Shown: piece by piece, positions 34,900-46,724 of the stretch
Position numbering within the stretch: position 1 is the first letter of the stretch
Layout: the number at the start of each line of letters is the position of its first letter
From: Candolleomyces eurysporus
Lineage: Eukaryota > Basidiomycota > Agaricomycetes > Agaricales > Psathyrellaceae
Reading direction: 5' to 3'
DNA: 64,000 bases
Assembly (NCBI GenBank): GCA_027579435.1
Contig: JANBPK010000758.1
Coordinates: 56,368-120,367 of the forward strand
Made by a program: the position numbers and the translations under genes
Notes under the pieces: model-generated
Told to the model about the DNA's origin: nothing
Seen by the model: the letters and a program-made list of their open reading frames with translations, nothing else
Database searches by the model: none

Positions 34900-37800
34900 G
34901 GTGCTAAGAGCTGATAGGTGAGACCTTGGCCTCGGAGACCGATGGATGAACCATGGACAGCTCACCAGAGTATCGCTGGAAGTCGATCCAGAAGAGAGGC
35001 GGGAAAACTTATCGAATGGCGATGCCTGACGTCTTAGAGAGAGGGCAAAGGGAAGAAAATGAGCGGGCAGAGAGCGACTAGGGAACGGCCACAGGGCCAT
35101 TCTTCAGGTCATACCTACTAGATAGCCCATCCCCGTGTTTCCCACCGGCAGGCCGAGTTTATCCAATCTGAGCAACAACCATTCACCTCCCCCTCCGGGA
35201 ATGACAGTATTACTCAAAATTTTCGCCATGAGGCGGGATACTGGAGGCCCGATGATCGAGTCACTTTCTCAAATCGTCGCTTTGATTTCTTAAGAAGCTC
35301 CTATGGTACTGTGAGTGTACTGCGGATGACACGAGCTCCCATGAGGACGTCCCGAGCAGTAAACTTTGACCAATCTCAATCAAGCACTTGGACCTGCACG
35401 AAAATTTCAGCTCACAGCGCCGGTCGGCAGGTGATCATACTCACTGAGACGGAGTTTACGAGGCTTCAAGACTGGCAAGACTGGGGTTCGTTCGGTGGGA
35501 TAGAGTTCCCTGGTTCAGATCGCATGAGTCACTGAGCGGAGAGGCTTTGACGGCGCGGGGATACGACAGACGTCATAATTGCTTGGGGTCATAACGCTTC
35601 GAGGAGTATCACTAGGAGAGAGGTATTCATGCAGAAAGTGAGGAGAAATAAGGTCCACATCGCACCGACCGTTCTAGCGAAGGCAGAGTTCCAAGTCGTA
35701 TCGCGGACTGGATTAGTCTTGTTGAGCATTGTGATCTGATCTGATCTGATCACTTAGCATCGTGTGAAGATGGGACCACAAATACGCGTCTGCCTCGAGT
35801 ACTGGTTTCTCTTGCACGGGATGGGCGACCGAGTATCAGCCGGTTGTTGCATTTTCAGCTCACACTCCATTGACCCACCCGCCATGCCTTTTTCCTATAG
35901 TCTGGGTTGGCAATCGCTGGTCGGTGCACCTAAGTTTGTATCGCTGCATCGAGGTGAAAATCTCAGTGTTTTGGGTACGTAAAACGAGACCCGTGAAGAT
36001 CGAGCCTTGGACCCGAGGGCTGCCGCGGCGTATCACGACACGCTGCCTACCTGAATAGGTGTGAAAAATGCGATAGTTGGGAGCAGTGCGGGCCCCAAGT
36101 CACATTGGGGAAACTCTATTGACTGCTGCTTTTGGCTGGATCTTTGAGCTCGATTAGCGCCCGGAACGCAATGGCGGTTGACTCCCTGCTGTCGACGTTC
36201 TGAGTCATGGGCCATTTTTGATTATTGTTCATTGGCTTATCTTCATCCGGTGTGCTTTAAATAGTACTCTTTGACGGAGCTAGAATACAACCCGTGAGCG
36301 ATTGAGACTGTCACGGCTACACGAAAAGGGCTTCCTGATGTAGGACTATGCGTGAGTGATGATCGGTCGTTCGAGACATTCTGTCCAAGCTTAATCGATA
36401 GCGCTATTACTCTTTAATGCGATAGCAGAATCGATGTCACTTGGAACGAACAGCCCGGCGCTCTTCATAACCTTGTCGGCCAGGCGTTTAAGGACCTCTT
36501 CGACGACCTGCGTATTGCGGACTGACATTGGGACCACCGACCTCCAGCAACAAGAGATTTATGTCGTTATATAGGCAGAGACGCGAAGGAGGTTTTGCTT
36601 TCTCATACTGAGATGTAGGAGATTTACAACAAGGGAATTCGATCTTCCCAAGATTGTACTCTTAAATTATCGTTGATCAATCTTGCGTTAATTTAATTAC
36701 AATGTCTCACTCGTTCATTTCTCTCCAGCAGCATCGCTTAAAATTTCTCTACATACGCCGCCTTTTTCTGCATCCTTTGCATTCCCGCCTCCTCTCACAC
36801 GTTGCACACGAAAGACGTACATGAGAAGCCTATGATATTCGTGGTGCAGTCGTCGGTAGCAGTTCTTCGATAGAGGGCTTTGCGACGAATTCTCGTCACT
36901 GGCCCTCTTATGTGCTAGAACGTCTTCCGACACCGTGCATCAGTCGACAAACTTGATGCTGGTATTCAGCAACCGCAGCATCCAACGAGGCCTTCAGTCC
37001 GCCAAGGTGAAAGTTAATCAGGTGTGGAGGTACAATGTTGACAATATATGACTAGATTCCAATTGGCCTGATCGATTTGCTTCATGGAGCGGTCAGAGAA
37101 GCGAATGCAATCCCAACCCCCCGGACCAGCTCGGGGGTATCGGTGTTTCCGTCCGGCACATACGAAGTTCGCCTTCGTTTCTCTGTTCTTCTAATCTCAG
37201 ATTTTGACGCAGTAATTTCATCTGCCAGAAACTAGTTCAACTTTCTGGAAGGAATGCCGGTACGCAAGCGTAATCTGGAATCGGTGAAGGAAGCCTCCGA
37301 AGCCAGGTGCAGCGCTCCGAATGTGCCTGAGCTGATCGGCCGCCAGTTGTATCCACATGAGGTTCTCGCTCAAACGTACATGAGCCGATTGGTTGGAGGA
37401 AAGGAATGGGGTTTCAGCGGTTCGAGGATGGGAGCTACGAAGTCTGCGAGACTGGCTTTTTACTCTAGAAGATAGATCCAACGAATCCATGCACGCTCCA
37501 TCTTTCGTTACAGGATATCTGTGATCTAATATCCCGTCGCACCTGTCGCACTCCAACCACCCGCCTGCCGACGGAGACAAGACCTCCATGGTACGCCTGC
37601 TCAACTGTAGCGCACAGCCTTCAGGTTCTCTGGCTGACCAATTGGGACTTCTGGCGTCCTCAAATTCCGTCCAAGCGGAAATTGTGCGGCTTACAGTCAG
37701 GCACAGCACTGCATTTTTGTTTCGTTGCGTGTGGCAAAATCACATCACGTTTGCACATTACACCGTGTTCAGCGATTGGTTGGAGGCAAAAATATGCCGT

Positions 37801-37937
37801 CTATGGCACTGTACGCTTCTTGCAATCGACCGAGTTTTGTGGGACGACCCGGTAGTCCAGGTCACCGGAGGCGACCTCGCACAGAGAGAAACAGTGAAAA
37901 GTGCTCTGCAAACGGCTATGAGAGAGGTGTCGCCATC
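34900..37937. other. Long gene-poor stretch
   Basis: Three kilobases in which I see only one short coding-like frame (36391-36528, listed separately) and a small tandem GATCT repeat near 35730-35750. A phrase CAGCGNTTNGTTGGAGG-like occurs near 37389 and 37770, hinting at old local duplication. Nothing else can be supported. Confidence 0.45.
36391..36528 (-). CDS. Short coding-like frame, unknown
   Basis: On the minus strand an ATG at 36528 opens 45 codons (MSVRNTQVVEEVLKRLADKV ... LFVPSDIDSAIALKSNS) with strongly protein-like composition and codon use, ending in a TAA. It lies alone in a gene-poor area. It could be a small helical protein or the last exon of a lost gene. Its frame is open for a few more codons upstream. 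Confidence 0.3.
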   Translation of the reverse strand: MSVRNTQVVEEVLKRLADKVMKSAGLFVPSDIDSAIALKSNSAID

Positions 37938-38042
37938 GACATAAAAGCAGACCCTCTACAGCCAGCTTTTTTTCCTCATCCGGCTTACAGCCAGTCACAG
38001 ATCCACACCCGTCTAATCGCCTTCACGCCTTTGAGACAAAAA

Positions 38043-39215
38043 ATGTCTTATAACAGTATTCCCGTTAACACCTCTCATCTCCCCTACTGCTTCACCCGTC
38101 TTCCTGTTCGTATTCACAAGGACAAGGAAGAGATTCAGCGGTTTACCCTCGAGTTAATTCATGCTACCAAGAAGGAGGTGCGTAGACAATTTCAGATTCG
38201 GAGTTAGTACGACTCCCTAAGATTCTCGATGTATAGGACTCCAAGGCCTACAAGCACGCTCTCTACAGATACGCTTTTGGCCCTGACATGAACATCTACT
38301 CTCTTTCCTGGTGTGAAGCCGATTTGAACAAGATGAAACTCTTGATTGACTTTATCGAGTTGACCTGGGCTCACGATGGTAGGCGACACTCGTTGGAACT
38401 CGGTTGATAGCAGTACTAACGACAACAATTTGTCCGCTTTAATAGACGTTGCTGAGGAAGAGCCCCTTGAAAAAGCCGTCGCTGAGTCTGAGCGGCTTTG
38501 CCGTGCGATGTACGAAGAGTACGACGACGAGCCCATTGGCGACAACGGATATGGCCTGCGGATCAGAAGGTTCCGTGACATCCGTAACAAGATGAAGGCT
38601 ATCGACGCGGTCGGATGGGTCGAGGTCCGAGATGCCACAGAGGAGTGGTTCCATATCGATAAAAAGTTGAAAGACTTTGAGAGCTTGGAGGAGTACCTGA
38701 GTATCCGCAAGGTTCACGTTGGTAATAAGTGCGTCACCTTCATTCCCACTAATAAAACACTTTTGACATTGTGACTTGTTGTTTTATCTCATAGGATCAT
38801 GACGTCGTTCATCCGGTGGACAATGGGAATCCACCTCAGCGAGGCCGAGTTGGCGTTCATCGAACCATACACCGACTGCATCGGAGTCTGGCTCGGTTTA
38901 ATGAACGATTACATGTCCTGGAAGCGTGAGCGGACTCAGCCCACCGACCGTGTTGTGAACTCGGTCCATGTAGTCATGAATAGATACAACCTCCCCGAGG
39001 AAGCCGCTGTCGATATGGTACGTGGTATTCTGGTCAGGCAGGAGGGCAAGGTCCTCGAGATGAGTAAAGACTTGCACGGCAGGACGGGGTTGAGCACCGG
39101 TATGCGGATGTATATCCAAAATTTGGAGTACTACGCCGGTGGGTTGTTTTACTGGCACTTTTTGGCGCCAAGGTATACGAAGCCCCAGTCATTCGATCCT
39201 GAGAGGGCGGATTAA
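38043..39215 (+). CDS. Class I terpene cyclase
   Basis: Cyclises a prenyl diphosphate (farnesyl or geranylgeranyl diphosphate) to a terpene; cytosolic, Mg-dependent. Exons 38043-38177, 38237-38378, 38446-38728 and 38795-39215 give 326 aa, the normal size of fungal single-domain cyclases. The aspartate-rich motif is LTWAHDDVAEEE (Asp-Asp at about residue 92, created across intron 2). The second metal site is NDYMSWKRE, which fits the NSE consensus. A C-terminal Arg-Tyr pair (APRYTKP) also fits. All three catalytic signatures are thus intact. A TATA-like CATAAAAG lies about 100 bp upstream (37940). There are no P450 or other tailoring genes next to it in this window, so it is not an evident cluster. 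The product cannot be predicted. Confidence 0.85.
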
Positions 39216-40678
39216 GGGTGGGGGTGTCATTTCGTCTAGATCAAATCTTCATTATTTAGAGCAATCAGCATATCGTAATAGATAGTAGACACGAATCAAA
39301 GCCATTGAACTCTCATGTGTCCCCCCTTCCCTCCTGGCCCAGGTTGAAGATAGCCCGCAGGCGTAAGAACACGTTTACCTGGGGGCTGCACAGCGACCGT
39401 ATGATTTTTTGAGCGTTAGGGACCGAGACTTACAAACAGAAGGAATGAGGGAAGGCTGCTAACTCGATAACCTATTTGTGGCAGGCTGCCGAAATGGAGG
39501 AAGCAACTTGTGGGTGTCGTTGTGTGCGCTCAAACAGGCCGACTCGGTTTCCATCATAAACGCTTTGCGCAGTATAATACGTACGCGTCTTTCTATGTAA
39601 GGTCGAACTTTGCCTATCGTCTCTTGTGCGGACGTTGAGGGATACAAGCATCCTCACATCGATGTACGTCCGTGTAGATCCCACTCCACAGTTGAGCTGA
39701 AACGTTGACGTCTGGCATCTGTCTGTTCAGAGAAGGGTGCTCATCATCTTGGCGATGCTCATTGTAGATATGTATACGACGCTCAATAGGAGATTTCGGG
39801 CAAGGGCAATCGTGAGGTGAGCGAGAAAAAGGGCCCTCCGTGTTCATCGTCACTGAGAGTAGTCGAGGCGATAATTCGGTATGCACATTTTCGCTCGGAG
39901 AACGCGAATGCGCGAGCGCCGAGGGCCGGAGTTGAGGCGGTCGGTGGGAAGCGCGCACACTAAATCTTCGGGAACTATTCGGGTGCAGTGGGCACGTTCG
40001 CAGGTGCCCTCGTTTCTTTCCAGAGTCCGGAACTAGATACTCATGCATCTCTCCGTGCTGGCTGTCAATACCACGGGAGCGTTAAAGCGGGATAAGGAGA
40101 CCGGCGATAGGGGCAGAGACATCTCTGCCTTCCTTATCCGAAGGATGCACGTGGAGGAGAGCGGAGGGACTGGTTGCCACGGCGCCCTCTCTTCCTTCCT
40201 TCTTCTCACCTGTGTTGTAATCAAGAAATCAAACTGTACCATTAGTCCCTCCATTCGTTGATCTCCTTACTCTTCTCTCTTTTTTTTNGTTGTACTCTGG
40301 CTCGTTCGCGGTGGAAGGACAAAGGATGCAAAGGGTATGGTCGACGTACCTTGACAATGGCGGCCATCGACGAGAGCGGTCTAGTAGCCCGAAAATAGCT
40401 GTAAGTGTCTGATTTGTTGGCATCAGTGAGAAATTTCATTTCGAGCTTACTTTGTTACGTCTTGCCCTTCAACCCCATCGTTCGTTTGTCCTTCCACCGT
40501 CCCTCGTTGTCGTCGTCCCTCGTTCGTCTGCTGTCGTGCGCCTCCCCGAACCTCGCCATCGCCGTCGTCGCTCGACAATCAACAAATCATCAAAACCAAA
40601 ACCGCGGGCCCACAATCCTGACGACCCGCGCCCGCCCTTCCTTCGCCTCCTCTCGGTGTGCTGGCAATATCGACTACC
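39216..40678. other. Intergenic stretch
   Basis: A 144-codon frame on the minus strand (39614-40048) starts with ATG but is basic, His/Pro/Arg-rich and has no recognisable domain; I do not call it. The segment 40440-40678 is a CT-rich leader before the tetraspanin gene; one N follows a T run at 40288. Confidence 0.4.
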
Positions 40679-42129
40679 ATGGATAACTCGTTTGTAATCC
40701 AGGACTCGCCGTAAGTCTTGTCGTCTCGTTTTCGGATGCCAGGCATTCTTGGCTCTGGGCGGCCTAGCCGAGGGTGACGACAACCCGTGCCAGCGCACCG
40801 CAGCACCCTCCATCTCTCCTTTCTTCTACACTCTCGTCTTTTGTCTTCGTCGTCGTCGTCGTCGGCGCCCACCACCACCACACTCGTTTACTAACCCCCC
40901 CCTTCCCATAGACGCTCCTCTCGCCGAGCCTCCATCGCCGGCTCAGCCTACTCTGCCGCTGGCTCAACACGACACATGCTCGCCGAATACAACGAAAACT
41001 CTTCTGGTGGCGGCAATGGAGGCAAGCTCCACCTCGACGTCCCCCGCTACCACCGGTCTCTCGACCAGCAGCGGTCCCTCGAGCCCTACCTCCGCCTCTG
41101 GCCTCTCTCTCTCCGTCAACTACCTCCCATCCAAGTTCAGCTCCAACATCTTGAAGAGTCGGACGGGGAAGAAGGGTGCCGATGCTGCGTTTGCGATGCC
41201 CAAGCAGGGTGGTGGCCTGGCCGCGTTCAAGGCCGGGGAGCAGAGGATTGGGGGCAAGAAGCTCAAGTGGACCAAATTCAAGTGGATTTTGTTCGTTGCG
41301 AATCTCGCTGTGAGTATCCTTGACGTCTCCCTCTTACTCCTTACCGACGCCCGCCACAGCTCTCCCTCTACTCCCTCGGCGCCATGATCATCATCCTCCT
41401 CACCTGGTTCGACGCATGGCAGAACGCCGACGTCCTCCGCGTCGCCAACCGCCCCGAGCTCATCGTCAGCACCATTGCCGCCTCCCTCGGTATGCTCACC
41501 TCCGTCATCGGGTGGGCCGGTATCCTCCTCAACAACCGCATGTTCCTCGCCATCTACACCCTTCTCACCTGGATCACCTTCGCTTTCCTCGTCACCCCAG
41601 GCTATATCACCTATCGCAAGAACACCTACAATCTCGAGGGCAAGATCAACGCTCAGTGGTCCAGGAACCTCGGTGCCCTGGGTCGCATGCGTATCCAAGA
41701 CCAGCTGCAGTGCTGCGGGTACTATTCGCCGTACGTCGAAGCCACCGTATCCCAAACCTGCTATGCCCGCTCCATCCTCCCCGGCTGCAAGAAGCCGTTC
41801 TTGGAATACGAGGAGAAGATCCTGACCAGATGGTTTACGGTCGCCTTTGCTATCGTGCCAGCCCATTTGCTCGTCATGCTGGCCGCCTTGTTGTGCAGTA
41901 ATCATGTTACGTATAGGTTCGGAAAGGGAATGATGCCCGAGGCGTACAGGATGAATATGGGGAGTATGGCCGTTATTATGGATCAGTATGCAAAGTGCGT
42001 AGGCCTCTCATTTTCAGTCATTTCCCTTGCTGACTTTTTCCCAGTCAACTCGCGGAACAGTACGGAAGCGAAGTTGCTGCGAGGGTGTTGGAGAGGTCGA
42101 AATCCAACTTGAACATTTCTGGACGATGA
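40679..42129 (+). CDS. Tetraspanin (basidiomycete Tsp2-like)
   Basis: Four-helix membrane organiser, plasma membrane or endomembranes. The ATG at 40679 gives MDNSFVIQDSP, an intron, then a Ser/Arg/Gly-rich cytosolic N-terminus. Helices: FKWILFVANLA-LSLYSLGAMIIILLTW (across an intron), IAASLGMLTSVIGWAGILL, MFLAIYTLLTWITFAFLV and WFTVAFAIVPAHLLVMLAALL. The large extracellular loop has the diagnostic CCG (LQCCGYYSP) plus QTCYA and PGCKKP cysteines. The C-terminus reads AEQYGSEVAARVLERSKSN with a TGA at 42127. Frame oddity: RRASIAGSAYSAAGSTRHML follows exon 1 in one frame, whereas the helices lie in another; dropping one C from the C5 run near 41040 would join them. This looks like one more homopolymer miscall, as no intron I can find does it. 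Confidence 0.8.
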
Positions 42130-42886
42130 TCTCGCCTCTCCTCTCCGTTACGCCCTCATCACGTTCGACAGTCATCTACATTTTAATTGACGCTATCGAT
42201 CGACGTCCAAGATGTACAACATTGCTACGATTGGCTTCACTGCACGCACGCCTACCCTTTCCTCCGCCGTCTCCATCCCCCGATGACGTCTTGGATACCC
42301 TCCACACACACTCACTCGCTTGGTTGGACGCTGTCGCACGCATCGCATTATACAATTATCGATCTATCTATCCGTATATCCCGATTTACTCGTTTTACTT
42401 ACCCCGCATACTAGGCCTCATTAGAAGCTGTCCGTTCGTTTTATGTTTTCGTAGTCGATTTGGAATTGGAACTCAACTCTAGTCCATCCGTTCCTCGGTC
42501 CCATACTGTCGTCAGGGTGGCTGGAATTCGTTTGAAGGGGTTTTTCCAGGACACAAGACCTTGTTAACGTTAACCCCTGCTTCGACATGGGTCAAGTCTC
42601 CGAGACTTGACCGAGTTCATTAGGTATGTACCAGAGCGTAAAGATAATGTGCTTGACTCTCTGCTTGACGATACGACAAAGGGTTTCTCATCATCTCGCA
42701 ACGTCAACCTTCGTACTAATGCGGTCCTTGGTGTACAGACAAGTGCGGACTCCACTCCTCATCCGAGGATCGCGCCGAGAGTCTTTGAGAAGAGAATCCA
42801 AGAGGCTTCTGCCTTCTCGGTGAAATTGTACTGGTATATCTCGCAGTCGGTTTTCCTCCCTTCATCCTTCGTCCCTTCGTATCAAC

Positions 42887-43511
42887 ATGCGTCTCTCCAT
42901 CTTGACCATCCTCTCGATTGTCTCTGGGCTCGTCGTTGCTTCTCCGTCCTCCGTCGAGAAACCCACAAAGCCTCTCATCCCAGGTCAGAAATGCGACCCC
43001 AACGCTAAAGGACCTGGTTTGCAAAGGAGGCAACAAGCCGCGATCAAGGATTTTGCAAAGATCTTTTTGGTGGAAAAGGATGCGAAGAAGGCGTTTGATG
43101 CGTATATACCTGGGTGAGCTCGAGTGCTAATCCTGTTCTGTCAACGAAATGAACGTACTCACCTCCACATAGAGAGTATATCCAACACAACCCCGATGCA
43201 CTCTCAGGCCGTCAACCCGCTATCGACTTCTTGACCGTTTTATGGGGTACGCCTAGTATGGTCTTTACGAATATCACTGCGTGGGCTGGGGAGGGGATTG
43301 GGATGATACATTACAGGTCCGTCATGGGGCTGACCGTTACTCTTCTCCTTTGCTCTCTGACGACTGTATCAATAGGATGCGAGCTCCTGAAGCAGATATA
43401 CACATGGCTGTGATGGATAGGCTACGGTTTGAAGGAACGTGTTTTGTGGAACATTGGGATGTCCTGCAGAGAATTACAGGCAACGAGACGAATCCGTTGG
43501 CGTTCTTCTAG
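42887..43511 (+). CDS. Secreted SnoaL-like (NTF2-fold) protein
   Basis: Three exons encode about 160 aa. The ATG at 42887 opens a clear signal peptide (MRLSILTILSIVSGLVVASP). The mature part shows the SnoaL-like/NTF2 fold signature: FLVEKDAKKAFDAYI, EYIQHNPDALSGRQPAIDFL, and near the end MDRLRFEGTCFVEHWDVLQR. Introns join YIPG-EYIQ and IHYR-MRAP. Secreted fungal members of this group have no generally known reaction; SnoaL itself is a polyketide cyclase, but that activity should not be assumed. Confidence 0.75.
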
Positions 43512-43609
43512 TCGCTTGATGTAAATAGGGAGTGCCATTGTCTCCGTCTAGCTTGCGTCAACCGGGATTGGATTCAACTGAAACTACGTAGGAATCCGTT
43601 CGATGAGCG

Positions 43610-45427
43610 TCAATGCTCATGTATCAGGCTAAACGAGAAATTCTCCATATCGACACCCCTCCGGTTGAGCTCTTGAACGACATCTATTTCAAACTGATAT
43701 GGCTCGAGGAAAGCGAAACCTCTGCAATCCACAAAAGCCTTCTGGAGCCGCGAGACTTGGACGTTGGATGCTGCCACCCTCCTCCTTCCTACGATGAAAT
43801 CTACGAATGCGACTTCGTCAACCATCCCTTGATTTGGCCGACACCCGAATTCTTGAATCCTTGGACAAAGACAGCTGTCGGTGATGCAGACGCCAGATTC
43901 ATCAAATTGAGGCGTCATCTTGGTCAGAAGCTCTCGCGATAGAGAGGCTTGCTCCGGATACTTTCTGCCACTGTCCTTGTATAGCAACCCTAAAAGGTTG
44001 AGCCGAACTATGTTTGGCAATTGTTGGAGGCAGTCGTAAAGTGCAGATTGAGTGAGAGGAACATAGCAGAACGTGACGTCGGTAAGGGTGGCGCCGTATT
44101 GGTGAATGCACTCGACGAGCCCGTTGTGAATACTCGGTATGTTGTGGCCGTATCCGTCGGTCATTGTGTATTTGCGAAGTGAAGGTAGGATGAGTGATGG
44201 GGCAAAACCAACGGGCAGGGAAAATGGACTCGTGGTCGGTTGGAGGATGATTTCCTCGAGGAATTGTAACGATATCGGTTCCAGGGACCAATTAGTTTGT
44301 CCATCTACTACATGCAGATCGGCGCGTTGAAGGTTGGGGCATTTGCGCAAGACTTCCAACACTTGATGACCTCCGAATGGAGCCGCAGTGAAAAGTGCCT
44401 CGTCCGATCTCTCTGCCATTGGATACCCCCCAAAGGTCAAGTTCGTCAAACTCGACCAATTGATGGGAATGGTCGAGATGTCTTGTAACAGCCAAGGAAT
44501 CTCCAACGAGCGCAATGACTCCGTCATGAGGAGCCGTGCAGATGACATAAAGTCCTTTTCCCACCCTTCCCAAGAACAAATCCCAAATGCGATTCGCGCC
44601 CTGCAAAGTACGCGACTAGGTTGAGTGGGATTGAGGAGGAGACGAGTGTGCGGTGTGACGGTGCAGGAAAAGGTGATATCTCTCCACCGTGGCGATGCTT
44701 CACACAAGAGGTCGACTATCTTGTCCAAGTACACCAGTCCCTCACCCATCTTGTCTTCAGGCCAACCTTCCTCCCCAACTAGGTGTGATTCCTCTACCTC
44801 GCCAATGTTCACTGACAAGGGACAGTCTCCAGACCGGGACAGCCAGATCTCCGTCACTTTCTGAAGTCGTTCGAGCGCGGTCTTCCAAAAATCTTCGGCC
44901 TGTTTCTGGTCCATTCCTGTGAAGGATTTCGCCCTGGCACACATGATTTCGAATAGACAAAAAGGGTAAGGAGGGAGGATAAGGTGGATATGGCTCCATA
45001 AGGCCGCCGTACCGAGCGTAATCTCTCGCCACTCGCGGCAGACATGACTCGCAACCACTGCCGGATGTGTACGTGACATTGTCAGGGTACCATCTTGAAG
45101 CTTGGTGTTCACAGCAGCGAGGAAAATGGTTATGAGGACGTCGACTGGGAAGCTTTGGATAGGGAAAAACGATTTTGAATCTGATTTCTCGATTGAGGAG
45201 CGTTGGATGGGGAGAACTGATCTTGACGCTGATTCGTCGATTGGGGAACATTGGACGGGAAAAGCTGACTTGGAGTCTGATTCGCGCATACAGATGTCCC
45301 AGGGATCGTCTGATAGTTGTCGAACCGGTTCCTCTTCATTTAGATCATCAGGTTCTACGGTTTCAACGTCAAAGTTGATAAGGTTTACTGAGACTTCTGG
45401 ACGCGAGTTCAAGTTGAGGTGTTCCAT
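43610..45427 (-). CDS. F-box protein with an N-terminal 16-residue repeat
   Basis: Intronless, 605 aa from the ATG at 45427 (MEHLNLNSRPEVSVNL). An acidic start leads into three tandem copies of a 16-residue unit (SDSKSAFPVQCSPIDE, SASRSVLPIQRSSIEK, SDSKSFFPIQSFPVDV). The F-box-like region follows: FPVDVLITIFLAAV and VVASHVCREWREITLGTAAL with WSHIHL, the usual agaricomycete pattern. The rest is leucine-rich (LRSLEIPWLLQDIST, VLEVLRKCPNLQRADLHVV, LQFLEEIILQPTTS), typical of substrate-binding tails. The repeat runs into the F-box itself, so it looks like an expansion of the pre-F-box segment. Probable SCF adaptor. Confidence 0.8.
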   Translation of the reverse strand: MEHLNLNSRPEVSVNLINFDVETVEPDDLNEEEPVRQLSDDPWDICMRESDSKSAFPVQCSPIDESASRSVLPIQRSSIEKSDSKSFFPIQSFPVDVLITIFLAAVNTKLQDGTLTMSRTHPAVVASHVCREWREITLGTAALWSHIHLILPPYPFCLFEIMCARAKSFTGMDQKQAEDFWKTALERLQKVTEIWLSRSGDCPLSVNIGEVEESHLVGEEGWPEDKMGEGLVYLDKIVDLLCEASPRWRDITFSCTVTPHTRLLLNPTQPSRVLCRARIAFGICSWEGWEKDFMSSARLLMTESLRSLEIPWLLQDISTIPINWSSLTNLTFGGYPMAERSDEALFTAAPFGGHQVLEVLRKCPNLQRADLHVVDGQTNWSLEPISLQFLEEIILQPTTSPFSLPVGFAPSLILPSLRKYTMTDGYGHNIPSIHNGLVECIHQYGATLTDVTFCYVPLTQSALYDCLQQLPNIVRLNLLGLLYKDSGRKYPEQASLSRELLTKMTPQFDESGVCITDSCLCPRIQEFGCRPNQGMVDEVAFVDFIVGRRRVAASNVQVSRLQKAFVDCRGFAFLEPYQFEIDVVQELNRRGVDMENFSFSLIHEH

Positions 45428-46490
45428 ATTGACGGGGTCGTGAGTTGGAGAAGGAATTCTAACGCTGGAAGAGGTGGAGAACGGCAAAGGATAAGGCAAC
45501 GACGAGGGGTTTAAAGGAACCTCAGAAGCGCAGTTGGTATTCAATACCCGACTGCGGGATCTTGATTGATGCGGAGAAATCCCTCTCACTGTACATGAGG
45601 ATTGGGTGTCACGGATACGAAATTACGGCACATTTGATATACTATATCCAGGGCGGGAGAAGCAGATTCATGGAGTCGGACTGGAGGGTAGTCCTGTCAA
45701 AAAAGATTAGCCTTGGGGCACTGGGTTATATCGCCAAGCTTCGCTAAATGTATCGCGAGAAGCTACCTGATTCATAACGACAAGCCTACCTTTCCCTTCG
45801 TAGTACGAGTCCATCCTCGTGCTATCGTAGACCTTTGCTTCGATTAATTAACTCAAGATGACCCTTTGAAGAACGCTCACGATTATTCAGCACAATGTAT
45901 GAAGAAGTGCGTTAGTAGTACCGTAGAGGTTCGGCCCCAAAATGCTTCACACACGCTGCCTATCAACGAAAAACCCTTCGACGGCGTCGTATCACACAAA
46001 ACTGATCTAGAGTGAACACAGTCAGCGCCTCGGTCGGACACACTCCTAGCACGAGTACGCCCACGATATCCCCCCACTGGTCTACACCGGTGGGCTGGTG
46101 ATATACGACCTCGGCTGCGGTTCAAGGTGATGGAGCAAAAGGGATTCAGAATGTAACGAAATGTTGATATAATTGTCCTTACCTTCATCTCTAAAATTTC
46201 CACACATTATCATTCTGCGCCAAAACGGAGACGGTCTGTGGCAGCGAGCATTTTGCCAGTCATAACGACGAAGACCGGGACTCAAGGTCAATATTCGACG
46301 TCGATAGCGAGCTGGATGTTTGAGAAACCGACCAGCGCGTGGCGCAACCCGACGACGATGCCGAGTCCTACGAACTCAACCCACGACCCCGTCCCGCACC
46401 GCTAAACACTTCAAAATTTACTCAGGAGAGTCGGTCCCCAACCCCTCGCGATCTCTACGACCTCTTTCCCTTAGGGTTAAGAGTGATATT
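45428..46490. other. Intergenic stretch left of the repeat-rich region
   Basis: No gene that I can support. Towards its right end the sequence TTAGGGTTAAG occurs at about 46470, followed by a G-rich TAGGGT/GAGGGA stretch to 46590. Confidence 0.4.
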
Positions 46491-46724
46491 TTTTTTGGCG
46501 TAGGGTGAGAGTAGGGTTGAGCCATAGGTTGGGCTAGGGTGAGTGAGGGAGGGATATTGAGGGAGAGCCAGGGAGAGCTAGGGTGGGTGAACTAGAGAGG
46601 AAGGGCCAGAGAGGCATTTAATTTACAGACAGATGAGATAGACAGACACAGGATAGTGTGATAATAAAAGACAGAACAAAGACTTTGCAATATCTTGACG
46701 AGGAAGCGTCTGTTTCCTTCCCTT

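Noticed and set aside
39614..40048. 144-codon minus-strand frame with an ATG
   Set aside because: Basic, Pro/His/Arg-rich, without domain or paralogue; typical of a chance frame in GC-rich DNA.
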